Positions 45,326 through 52,999 of a DNA stretch of 64,000 bases are shown here, in pieces. The position numbers were made by a program, and so were the translations under genes. Under the pieces are notes generated by a model that saw only the letters and a program-made list of their open reading frames with translations, had not been told where the DNA came from and did no database searches. How positions within the stretch are numbered: position 1 is the first letter of the stretch; each line of letters begins with the position of its first letter. Source of the DNA: Ilumatobacter coccineus YM16-304 (GTDB taxonomy: Bacteria > Actinomycetota > Acidimicrobiia > Acidimicrobiales > Ilumatobacteraceae); assembly GCF_000348785.1 (NCBI RefSeq), contig NC_020520.1, positions 2,976,001 through 3,040,000 of the forward strand, read 5' to 3'.

Positions 45326-45643
45326 ATGTGTGTGAACTGCATGAGCAACGCTGAAGCTGCTGGGGCGCTCGCCGCTGCGGCGACCTACGTCATCAAGCCG
45401 CCGGTTCACCGGATGCTCGCGAAGCTCGACCTCGCACCCGATCCCGACCCGGTCGCACACGACGTGCGCACCGTGGCGTTCCTCGAAGCGCTCGACCTCG
45501 ACCCCGTCGAGGTGCTCGGCGCCGACACCGTCGCTCAGGCGTCGGCGTGGTCGCCCGACACGTCGTGGGTGCCGTTCCGCGATCGTCTGCGCTCCGCTTC
45601 CTTGCGGCCCATCGGCTCCCAGAGCCGGATGATCACGACGTAG
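45326..45643 (+). CDS. Small CxxC protein overlapping the convergent membrane protein gene
   Basis: This 105-residue protein begins MCVNCMSNAEA, so Cys2 and Cys5 form a CxxC pair, followed by a hydrophobic/amphipathic helix (AAGALAAAATYVIKPPVHRM) and an acidic stretch. The last 36 residues are read antisense to the 3' end of the 45535-46479 gene; the overlap is 109 bp. The start is supported by a good TACAGT box. I do not recognise a family; a small actinobacterial protein with the same N-terminal CxxC style may exist, but I cannot confirm this. Confidence 0.55.
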   Translation: MCVNCMSNAEAAGALAAAATYVIKPPVHRMLAKLDLAPDPDPVAHDVRTVAFLEALDLDPVEVLGADTVAQASAWSPDTSWVPFRDRLRSASLRPIGSQSRMITT

Positions 45644-46479
45644 AGCACCGCCAGCAGCATCAACGCTGCCGGGTACGCGAGCCACGGATTCACGTGGCTC
45701 AGCGAGCGCGCTTCGAGCCAGTACGGCCCGGTCCACGACAGGTCCATCGGGAACCCGCGCTCGGTCACGTCGAACTCGCCGTACTTGTCGGGTGACGCGA
45801 ACAGACGCGCCCAGGCACTCCACGAGATCATGCGGCACAGCCCGTAGAAGAACGTCGCCCGGTACAGGGCGAGCAGCCCACGTTCGGGCAACCACCTCCC
45901 GAACCACGCCCAGATGCGGGCATCGGCGGGCACCACCTGTGTTCGCCAGTGCTCGCGGGTGAGCACCCGCCACGAGAACAGCACGACCACCAGCCAGAAC
46001 AGGTCCATCACCAGACCGAGGCTGGAGTAGTACGCGGCCGCGTCGAGATACTTGCCACCGTCGACCGTTGCGGCATACGCCCACGTCTGTGAGGTGAAGT
46101 TCAGCGTGAGCAGCGGAAACAGCAGCAGCACGCCGACCGAGTCGTTGATGTCGGTGAGCGCGTGCGCGGCGTATCCGAGCAGGTAGCCGATGGTGAACGC
46201 TCGATTCTTCCGCCACGACCAGATCAGCAGCGTGAGGATCGTGCCGAAGAACAGCGTGTGGGTGAACCCCATGCCCGGGAATCCGCGATGCCACTGGTGC
46301 GGCACGTCGGCCCCGTAGCGCGTGCCGTTGATCGTGAACCCGTACACCCAGAACTTCGAGAGGAAGTCGGGCGTGAAGTCACCGAGGAAGATCGCCCAGA
46401 AGCTGATCTTGCCGCGCATCTTCTTCGGCAGGTGCGATTGGACCGCGTAGATCTCGAACTGGTGCGCTGCCCAACTCAT
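45535..46479 (-). CDS. Multi-pass membrane protein, possible DUF457/YdjM-type metal-dependent hydrolase
   Basis: This 314-residue protein has about five hydrophobic helices (for example TLFFGTILTLLIWSW, SLGLVMDLFWLVVVLFSWRVL, AYPAALMLLAVLYVVIIRLW). Conserved-looking polar residues sit in FLGDFTPDFL, GFTHTLFFG and YAAHALTDIND. The His/Asp spacing recalls membrane-bound YdjM/DUF457 hydrolases, a tentative assignment. The start overlaps the stop of the upstream small membrane protein (ATGA, 46476-46479). The 3' end overlaps the opposing CxxC gene by 109 bp. Confidence 0.65.
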   Translation of the reverse strand: MSWAAHQFEIYAVQSHLPKKMRGKISFWAIFLGDFTPDFLSKFWVYGFTINGTRYGADVPHQWHRGFPGMGFTHTLFFGTILTLLIWSWRKNRAFTIGYLLGYAAHALTDINDSVGVLLLFPLLTLNFTSQTWAYAATVDGGKYLDAAAYYSSLGLVMDLFWLVVVLFSWRVLTREHWRTQVVPADARIWAWFGRWLPERGLLALYRATFFYGLCRMISWSAWARLFASPDKYGEFDVTERGFPMDLSWTGPYWLEARSLSHVNPWLAYPAALMLLAVLYVVIIRLWEPMGRKEAERRRSRNGTHDVSGDHADA

Positions 46480-46754
46480 CGCGCCACGTCGCCAGTCGTG
46501 CCGTCACGCCGTACGTGGCGGGAGGTGAGGCCGATCCGGTCGGTCAGCCACGGGCCGATCACGATGAACGCCACGAGCCACGCGGGGCCCACGAACCAGT
46601 TCAGCAGCCACTTGTGCCAGATGCCGAGCAGGATGTAGGTGATCGCTGCGGCGAGGTACCAGAACCACTCCTCGGCGCCCACGAGGCGACGCGAGCCCCG
46701 GAAATCCGTGGTCGGCTCCTCGGTGATGTCGTCAGTTGAATCGCTCGATGACAC
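46476..46754 (-). CDS. Small two-helix membrane protein
   Basis: This protein of 92 residues (GTG 46754) has two hydrophobic segments, WFWYLAAAITYILLGIW and WFVGPAWLVAFIVIGPWL. The frame is open to a GTG at 46766, but that codon lies inside TAGTGT, which itself is an 8-nt-spaced -10 box for GTG 46754, so I prefer the shorter form. It is translationally coupled to the following membrane protein by ATGA. Function is unknown. Confidence 0.6.
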   Translation of the reverse strand: MSSSDSTDDITEEPTTDFRGSRRLVGAEEWFWYLAAAITYILLGIWHKWLLNWFVGPAWLVAFIVIGPWLTDRIGLTSRHVRRDGTTGDVAR

Positions 46755-46762
46755 GATCGCCG

Positions 46763-46768
46763 ACACTA
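46763..46768 (-). promoter_or_regulatory. -10 box for the two-gene membrane protein operon
   Basis: TAGTGT on the minus strand ends 8 nt before GTG 46754. Confidence 0.4.
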
Positions 46769-46832
46769 CAGGTCGTGCGACACACCGCCCATCCTCCGCG
46801 ACCGCCCGCTCGGGCGGATCGCCTGCGTCGGT

Positions 46833-47612
46833 TCAGGCGGCCACCGACCGACGGACGTCGTCGACCAATCCCAGCCCGGCGAGACCGGGCAGTCGGTCGA
46901 TCCGCTCGTCGATCCGCTCCGACATGGCGGCGCCCTCGCTTCCTCCGAAGAGCATCCTGACGAGGTGATCGGTCTCGGCGTTCGGCATCACGTTCGAGCC
47001 GACCGGTTTCCACTTCGCCTTCAGTGCCGTTCGCACCCAGCGCTGGGCCGAACGACTCGTGAGCCGCTCCTCGGCCTGACTGGCGTAGAAGTCGATGTGA
47101 CGTCCCTCCTGCCGGGCGATGCGACGAAGCAGCGGCGACAACACGTCGTGATCGGCCACCGAGGCCAGACGGAGGTACCCGGCCTGCGTCGTCCACTCGT
47201 TGATGGCACCCCAGGTCATGGCGATCGCGACGACGTTGTCGGTGAAGCTCGACACGGCCATGAAGCCGAGGGTCCGCAGTCGGTCGGCCCCGACCCGGCG
47301 GCGGGTGAGCGCCACGCGGTCACGGCCCGCCAGCTCGCCGTGAGCCTCGAGCACCTTGCCGATTGCTTCGCCGTGCCAGAACTCCTCGTACGACCACATC
47401 GCCAGGAACGACGTCACGGCGGGATCCTCGTGTGCCGAGGTCACCAGCAGGTCGCGGAGGTAGCAGGTCGTGTGATGCTCGACGTCGTGCATGTAGCGCA
47501 GGCAGCGCAGCACGTCGTCCGACAGGGGCTCGTCGGCGAAGCGCTCGTAGTCGATGTCGCTGTCGTCGAGCGCGGCGACCTTGTCGAGGTAACGGTCGAT
47601 GTCGAATCTCAT
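46833..47612 (-). CDS. Ferritin-like diiron-type protein
   Basis: From ATG 47612 the protein has 259 residues and is almost wholly helical. Carboxylate/His pairs typical of a diiron four-helix bundle are visible: MHDVEHHTTC, YEEFWHGEAIG, and RQEGRHIDFYASQAEERL. The spacing resembles ferritin-like or acyl-ACP-desaturase-like proteins of actinobacteria. The reaction is unknown. The longer frame to 47660 starts MHDVHDDTT; I prefer 47612 because an AGGCGG stretch precedes it at suitable distance, though this is not decisive. Confidence 0.65.
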   Translation of the reverse strand: MRFDIDRYLDKVAALDDSDIDYERFADEPLSDDVLRCLRYMHDVEHHTTCYLRDLLVTSAHEDPAVTSFLAMWSYEEFWHGEAIGKVLEAHGELAGRDRVALTRRRVGADRLRTLGFMAVSSFTDNVVAIAMTWGAINEWTTQAGYLRLASVADHDVLSPLLRRIARQEGRHIDFYASQAEERLTSRSAQRWVRTALKAKWKPVGSNVMPNAETDHLVRMLFGGSEGAAMSERIDERIDRLPGLAGLGLVDDVRRSVAA

Positions 47613-47687
47613 CCTCGCGCCGCCTCGCTCCCACGTCGTGTCGTCGTGCACGTCATGCACAGGGTTCGCAGCAGAGCGACCCGTGGA

Positions 47688-49673
47688 TCAACGACGAGCG
47701 TCGCTCGGTGACACCAGGTCGGCTGCTTCGATCGCGTCGGCAGCGAAGAGCGGGCTGCACGATTCGAGCTCGATCATCGCGACGAGGTCGTCCTCGGGCA
47801 TCGGCCGAGCGAAGTGGTACCCCTGCAGCAGGTCGACTCCGAACGAGGTCATCAGGTCGGCGAGCAACTCGTCTTCGACGCCTTCGGCCACCACGGTGAG
47901 GCCCAGCCGGTGTCCCAGTTCGCACACCGAGCGGACGATCGCCTCGCTCGCCCGCGACGTCATGGCGTCGCGCACGAACATCTGGTCGACCTTGAGCTCG
48001 TCGAGCGGCAACTGCGGGAGCACGGCGAGCGAGGTGTAGCCGGTGCCGAAGTCGTCGATCGACACTCTCACCCCCGATGCCCGCAACGGACCGAGTCGTT
48101 CGACCGCTTCGGGGATGTCGAACGCCATCGACTCGGTGACTTCGAGCATCAGCACACCGGGCGGGAGACCCCGAGCAGCGAGTGCGGCCTCGACGCGATC
48201 ACCGAAGTCGACCGAGCGAAGCGACAGGGGCGACACGTTGACCGACACCGTCAGGTCGACCCCCTGCTCCCGCCAACGAGCCTGCGCATCGAGCGCTTCG
48301 CCCAGCACCCAGTCGGTCAGTCGGTCGACCAGACCGGTGCGCTCGGCGAGCGGAATGAAGCGTCCCGGCGACACCACTCCGTGCCGCTCGCTCGTCCAAC
48401 GCAACAGTGCTTCGACCGAGATGATTCGGCCGTCGGGAGCACTGACCTGTGGTTGATATGCCAACCACAGCTCGCCGCGATCGGCGGCGGTGCGGAGGTC
48501 GGCGAGCAGTTCGAGATCGTCGACGGTCAGGGTGGTCGATTCGCCGTCCCACACCGCGACCAGACGCCCCGCGCCCCGCGCCGCGTGGGCTGCCAGACCC
48601 GCCTGCCGAAGCAGCTCGATCGGCCCTGGGTCGTCGTCGGCGTTCTGTCTCGCGGGCGAGATGGCGACGCCGACGTGAGCGTTGAGCGTCACTTCGATGT
48701 CGCCGACCAGGTAGCGGCCAGAGCCGATCGCCGCGGCGATCTCCTGCACCACGTGGTCGACCAGCGCGGTCGTCGAGACGCCGAGCTCACTGCGGTTCTC
48801 CACCAGGATCACGACGTCGTCGCTCGCACCACGGCCGATGGCGACCCCCGCCGTCATCACCTGTCCGAGATCCTCGACCGCTCGCCGAACGAGTTCGCTT
48901 CCGGCGTGGTGTCCGAGTGCGTCGCGCACCTCGGCCACCCCGTTGAGGTTGACCGTGGCGACGATGAGGTCGCGGTCCGGGTCTCGACGCTCCAACCGAT
49001 CGGCCAGGCCCCGGAAGTTCGCGAGTCCGGTCTCGGGGTCGAGCAATCCCGACGTCCGGGCCGTACGGGCCGTCATCGCCGTGGTCGTCGCGATGAGAAA
49101 GGCGAAGAGACACATGATCGTGCCGTTCGACATGCCCATGCCGTCGTGCGTGAACCGCAGAACGACGGCCAACGATCCAACGCCGATCAGCAGGCTCGGG
49201 AACAGCACGCTCGGCTTCATGAACAAGCCGGCGAAGATCGCCATCGTGCCGAGCAACGCCGACAACAGCACGGCTCGGTGCTCACCGCCGCTGGTCGAGA
49301 TCGACGCGATCGACATCGCCCCGAACGTCAGCAGCAGCAACGGCGAGTACTCGTCGTCGACGACGCGGACCCGCATCAACAGCACGGTCACCGCAACGCT
49401 CGCCGCCAGCAGCACGGAGCCGACCGCGAGCGTCGTCGCTCCGGTGAGCATGCCGACCGGCCAGGTCACGACGGCGACCAGGGCGATGATCCGAGCGACC
49501 GACAACGGGCTCAACAATTCGAGCGGGGCTCCCAGCGCCAACCACGACCGCACTTTCGGGAACCAACGATTCGCCACGTCGGCAACACGCAGCGGGTCGC
49601 TGGTGACGTGCAGGCGAGTCGCGCCCCGACGCGGTCGGGCCGCGTCGGAGTGAGATGTCGACGCGGCTGTCAC
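47688..49673 (-). CDS. Membrane-bound GGDEF-EAL protein, probable c-di-GMP phosphodiesterase
   Basis: This 661-residue protein has an N-terminal membrane region of about five to six helices (residues 55-205), a GGDEF domain (about 210-370) in which the signature is degenerate (RGASDD), and an EAL domain (about 390-645). EAL residues look complete: VEALLRW, NVSPLSL, EVTESM, DDFGTGYTSL, LKVDQMFV and AEGVED. It should therefore hydrolyse c-di-GMP, with the GGDEF domain regulatory. The start is GTG 49673. No other c-di-GMP gene is adjacent; the degenerate GGDEF protein at 3.8 kb is separate. Confidence 0.9.
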   Translation of the reverse strand: MTAASTSHSDAARPRRGATRLHVTSDPLRVADVANRWFPKVRSWLALGAPLELLSPLSVARIIALVAVVTWPVGMLTGATTLAVGSVLLAASVAVTVLLMRVRVVDDEYSPLLLLTFGAMSIASISTSGGEHRAVLLSALLGTMAIFAGLFMKPSVLFPSLLIGVGSLAVVLRFTHDGMGMSNGTIMCLFAFLIATTTAMTARTARTSGLLDPETGLANFRGLADRLERRDPDRDLIVATVNLNGVAEVRDALGHHAGSELVRRAVEDLGQVMTAGVAIGRGASDDVVILVENRSELGVSTTALVDHVVQEIAAAIGSGRYLVGDIEVTLNAHVGVAISPARQNADDDPGPIELLRQAGLAAHAARGAGRLVAVWDGESTTLTVDDLELLADLRTAADRGELWLAYQPQVSAPDGRIISVEALLRWTSERHGVVSPGRFIPLAERTGLVDRLTDWVLGEALDAQARWREQGVDLTVSVNVSPLSLRSVDFGDRVEAALAARGLPPGVLMLEVTESMAFDIPEAVERLGPLRASGVRVSIDDFGTGYTSLAVLPQLPLDELKVDQMFVRDAMTSRASEAIVRSVCELGHRLGLTVVAEGVEDELLADLMTSFGVDLLQGYHFARPMPEDDLVAMIELESCSPLFAADAIEAADLVSPSDARR

Positions 49674-49719
49674 ACGCGTTCATCGTCATCGCGTCGCCAC
49701 GACTTGAGGGTCGTGTCAG

Positions 49720-50484
49720 TCAGTCCCGCAGATCGGTCGAGCACCACTCCGTGAGCACGTCGAGGGTGGTCGCCCAGATCTTCGACGACGAACGCAGCGC
49801 GTCTCGATGCACTTCCCCGGCCACGAGCGTGCTCGACGCGTCGTCGCCCGCTTCGGTCGCGGCCTCGACGAATGCGATGGAGTTCCGCGGCGACACGGTG
49901 GTGTCGTCGGCGCCGTGCACACACACCACCGGCACCGCGAGCGGAAGCCGCTGCATCGGGGAGGTCAGTTGCCAGCGTTCGTCGGCGGGTGCGCCTGCAA
50001 CCAGGTCGCGCACCGGCTCCGAGCCGTTCTCGGCGATCGAGCGCAGATCGGTCGGCCCGGCCAGCGACACGACGCCGGCGAGCCCGGCGATCTCGCGGCC
50101 CGCCCACAGTGCGAGGTGTCCTCCGGCCGAGTGGCCGACCACTGCGACCGGCACACGGCGTCCGAACCGCTCCTCGGCCGACCGGGCCGACTGCAGCGCG
50201 AGACCGATCGCCGATCGAACGTCGTCGAACGTCTCCGGAAATCCGCCGCCACCACCGAACCGACCGAGACGTCGGTACTCGACGTTGAACGATGCCCACC
50301 CGCGCTTGCGGACGCTGCGAGCGAGCCGGAGCATCAGCCACCGGTTGTACGGCCACGTCCAGAATCCTCCGTGGACGAGCACGACGACCGCCGTCGGCCG
50401 ACCTCCACGTGGGCGCGTGAGCACACCGAACTGACCTCGGCTCGAGCCGTACCGGATCTTCGTGCCGAAGCGGAACATCGTCAT
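49720..50484 (-). CDS. Alpha/beta hydrolase (esterase)
   Basis: This 254-residue hydrolase has the oxyanion-hole motif HGGFW, the nucleophile elbow GHSAGG, an acid in HGADDTTV and a His in EVHRDAL, completing a Ser-Asp-His triad. The HGG and GHSAGG motifs place it with BD-FAE/HSL-like carboxylesterases. There is no signal peptide; cytosolic. The substrate is unknown. It is divergent from cysQ across 140 bp. Confidence 0.85.
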   Translation of the reverse strand: MTMFRFGTKIRYGSSRGQFGVLTRPRGGRPTAVVVLVHGGFWTWPYNRWLMLRLARSVRKRGWASFNVEYRRLGRFGGGGGFPETFDDVRSAIGLALQSARSAEERFGRRVPVAVVGHSAGGHLALWAGREIAGLAGVVSLAGPTDLRSIAENGSEPVRDLVAGAPADERWQLTSPMQRLPLAVPVVCVHGADDTTVSPRNSIAFVEAATEAGDDASSTLVAGEVHRDALRSSSKIWATTLDVLTEWCSTDLRD

Positions 50485-50624
50485 GGTGTTCGGTCAGGGT
50501 AGAGAACCGGATCACCGCCGACCGTGTTTCTCGCGTCGATCGTTCCGGCGAGCGACGAGGCGCCGTCGCTCGCGGCGCACGCATCGGCTGCACACATCCG
50601 CCACTCCCCTGGCATGATGGCCCG

Positions 50625-51392
50625 ATGCCAGTGGACGGGACGGCACCCGAGACCGACGCCGAACTCGCCACACGACTCGCGGTCCAGACCGGCCAGATCC
50701 TGGTGAAACTGCGCGAGGAACTGTTCGGTCAGGGGGCCTCGACCTGGGACGTCAAAGACGCCGGCGACGCCGCCGCGCAAGCGTTCCTCGCACGCGAGTT
50801 GCACGAGCATCGTCCCGACGATGCGGTGCTCTCGGAGGAGGAAGGCAAGACCGACCAGCGACGCTTCACGAGCGATCGCGTCTGGATCATCGACCCGCTC
50901 GACGGCACCCGAGAGTTCGGCGAGCCGGGCCGATTCGACTGGGCGGTGCACGTCGCGCTCTGGACCGCCGATCGATTCGGCGCTGCCGCGGTGAGCCTGC
51001 CGGCGATCAACGCGGTGTTCTCCACCGATCCGGCGCCGCCGCATCCGGTGTTCGAACGCGAACGGCCGCGTCTCGTCACCTCCCGTTCGAGGGCGCCGTA
51101 TTCGGCGATCCTGGTGTCGGAGGGCCTCGACTGCGACGCCGTGCGACTCGGATCCGCCGGTGCCAAGGCGATGTCACTGGTCATGGGCGAGGCCGACATC
51201 TACGTCCACGACGGCGGCATGTACCAGTGGGATTCAGCCGCGCCGGCAGCCGTCGCGCTCGCCGCAGGCTTCCACGTCAGCCGACTCGACGGTTCGCCGA
51301 TCGTCTACAACGAACGCGACCCCTGGCTCCCCGACTTCATCGTCTGTCGGCCCGAGTTGGCCGAACCCGTCCTCAAGTCGATCTGGGGCTGA
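50625..51392 (+). CDS. cysQ: 3'(2'),5'-bisphosphate nucleotidase CysQ / inositol monophosphatase family
   Basis: This 255-residue lithium-sensitive-type phosphatase has metal motifs SEEEGK, DPLDGTREF and WDSAAPAAV. The size and the DPLDGTREF form match actinobacterial CysQ, which hydrolyses PAP/PAPS during sulfate assimilation; inositol-phosphate or fructose-1,6-bisphosphate activity is possible. ATG 50625 is used. Enoyl-CoA hydratase starts 5 bp downstream, suggesting co-transcription without obvious pathway link. Confidence 0.87.
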   Translation: MPVDGTAPETDAELATRLAVQTGQILVKLREELFGQGASTWDVKDAGDAAAQAFLARELHEHRPDDAVLSEEEGKTDQRRFTSDRVWIIDPLDGTREFGEPGRFDWAVHVALWTADRFGAAAVSLPAINAVFSTDPAPPHPVFERERPRLVTSRSRAPYSAILVSEGLDCDAVRLGSAGAKAMSLVMGEADIYVHDGGMYQWDSAAPAAVALAAGFHVSRLDGSPIVYNERDPWLPDFIVCRPELAEPVLKSIWG

Positions 51393-51397
51393 CGACG

Positions 51398-52219
51398 ATG
51401 ACCGAGCTCGAACTCAAGGCGACACGCTTCGAGGTCGAGGATCGCGTCGCCACCGTCTGGCTTCACCGCCCGCATCGGCACAACGCCTGGACCGGCCGGA
51501 TGCACACGGAGCTCCGCTCGATCATGGCCGGCCTCGAGCACCGTGACGACGTTCGCGCCGTCGTCATCACGGGCTCCGACCGCGCGTTCTGCGTCGGCGG
51601 CGACAGCCAGGCCCTCGAAGGGCACGTCGAACGTGGCTCCTACGACACGGGGGTTCGACCCGATGCCGCATCACCTGGCGGCGGCGACCGACTCGACGCC
51701 GACTTCGCCTGGCAACTCGGCTACCGGCTCCCGATCATCGCCGCGGTCAACGGGGCGTGCGCAGGCATCGGGTTGGCGTTGGCGCTGTTCTGCGACCTCC
51801 GTTTCGTGGCCGCCGAAGCCAAACTCACGACCGCGGCACCGAAGCTCGGGCTCCCGGCCGAGTACGGCATGACGTGGATGCTGCCGCGCCTCATCGGCGT
51901 CACCCGCGCCAACGACCTCCTGCTGTCGGGTCGGGTGTTCACCGGCGCCGAAACGGCCGAGTGGGGCTTGTGGAACGGCGTGTGCGAGGGCGGCGCCGCA
52001 ACGCTCGCCGCCGCTCGCGGCTGGGCCGCGCAGTTGGTGCGCTTCGCCGGGCCGACCGCGGTGGCCACCACCAAACGCCAGATCACCGCCGACCTGCTGC
52101 GCCACGACCCCGCCGCGTCGGTCACCGACTCGATCGTGCTGATGAACGACGCCATGGCGACCGCCGAGTACCGCGAAGGCATCGCCGCCCTCGTCGAAAA
52201 ACGCGCCCCCGACTTCTGA
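51398..52219 (+). CDS. Enoyl-CoA hydratase/isomerase family protein
   Basis: This 273-residue crotonase-fold protein has VVITGSDRAFCVGGDSQAL near residues 55-75 and NGACAGIGLALALFCDLRF near 120-140, forming the oxyanion hole. The usual first catalytic Glu region reads KLGLPAEYG, with Glu in AEYG, so hydratase or isomerase activity is plausible. ATG 51398 follows the cysQ stop by 5 bp; the longer frame from 51227 overlaps cysQ and is rejected. It may serve fatty-acid or steroid beta-oxidation. Confidence 0.88.
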   Translation: MTELELKATRFEVEDRVATVWLHRPHRHNAWTGRMHTELRSIMAGLEHRDDVRAVVITGSDRAFCVGGDSQALEGHVERGSYDTGVRPDAASPGGGDRLDADFAWQLGYRLPIIAAVNGACAGIGLALALFCDLRFVAAEAKLTTAAPKLGLPAEYGMTWMLPRLIGVTRANDLLLSGRVFTGAETAEWGLWNGVCEGGAATLAAARGWAAQLVRFAGPTAVATTKRQITADLLRHDPAASVTDSIVLMNDAMATAEYREGIAALVEKRAPDF

Positions 52220-52250
52220 CACTCGCCCACCCCGGTCGCACCCCACCGGT

Positions 52251-52299
52251 GTTTGTGTGACCGATCCCGCGAGCCAGACCCACAATCGGTCACACAAAC
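52251..52299. repeat. Palindromic element C (first of a doublet)
   Basis: Perfect 15-bp arms GTTTGTGTGACCGAT/ATCGGTCACACAAAC surround a 19-nt loop containing CGCGAGCCAG. It lies between two convergent genes. Confidence 0.8.
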
Positions 52300-52315
52300 C
52301 CGACGGCTCGAGATC

Positions 52316-52358
52316 TGTGTGACCGAATGCGCGAGCCAGCGTCGCTTTCGGTCACACA
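52316..52358. repeat. Palindromic element D (second of a doublet)
   Basis: Perfect 12-bp arms TGTGTGACCGAA/TTCGGTCACACA surround a 19-nt loop that again contains GCGCGAGCCAGCG. It is 16 bp from element C and in the same orientation. Confidence 0.8.
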
Positions 52359-52364
52359 AACGCT

Positions 52365-52970
52365 TCAGGGTGTGTCGGTGAGGCGGCGTTCGGCGTAGGT
52401 GACGACCATGTCTTCGAGTTCGTGGAGGACCATCGACCGTTCGGGTTCGGACGTGGGGCAGGTCGCCAGCGTGTGACGGACCGTCTCGATCGTCATCCGC
52501 ACGGCCACCCGGCGGACGACGGGATCGTGGGCGGAGCCGAGTTCGGCCAGCAGCGCATCGAACGTCTCGATCATCGTCGTGCGGACGCTGTGCCCGACCG
52601 AGTCGGCGGCCTCGGGCCGCACCTCCTGGGTGAGCCGGTAGTAGCCCGGATGCGCCAGGGCGAGGTGACCCGCCACCCGGATCACGCGGCGGAGACCGTC
52701 GGGCACTTTCGAGAGTGCATCGACCGATGCGAGTTCGGTAGCGAATGCCGCGGCCGCGTCGTCGAGGTAGCGGTCGGCGAGCGCCTGGCCGATCGCGTGC
52801 TTGTCGGGAAAGAAGCGATACAGCGCGCCGACCGAGATCCCGGCCTCTTCGGCGATCGCCGTGGTCGTCACGCCGACCGACCCTCGCGCAGCGAACAACG
52901 TGTCCGCTGCGACGAGGATCTTCTCGACGGTGTCTTTCGATCGCTGTTGTTGCGGGGCCGCCCGGCTCAC
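52365..52970 (-). CDS. TetR family transcriptional regulator
   Basis: This 201-residue regulator has an N-terminal TetR helix-turn-helix (TTTAIAEEAGISVGALYRFF, about residues 35-54) and a helical ligand/dimer domain without a recognisable ligand signature. It starts with GTG 52970, 29 bp downstream of the SGNH hydrolase gene on the same strand, so it may regulate or simply be co-transcribed with that gene. No operator is evident. Confidence 0.87.
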   Translation of the reverse strand: MSRAAPQQQRSKDTVEKILVAADTLFAARGSVGVTTTAIAEEAGISVGALYRFFPDKHAIGQALADRYLDDAAAAFATELASVDALSKVPDGLRRVIRVAGHLALAHPGYYRLTQEVRPEAADSVGHSVRTTMIETFDALLAELGSAHDPVVRRVAVRMTIETVRHTLATCPTSEPERSMVLHELEDMVVTYAERRLTDTP

Positions 52971-52999
52971 CTGGTCGTCACCCGCCTCGACGTCGGAGC

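Noticed and set aside
47814-49754. 646-codon plus-strand frame opposite the GGDEF-EAL gene
   Set aside because: No promoter, no motif, and low-complexity charged composition typical of antisense frames here.
52251-52358. CRISPR-like short repeat array
   Set aside because: There are only two units, each internally palindromic, with no regular spacers and no cas genes in the window.
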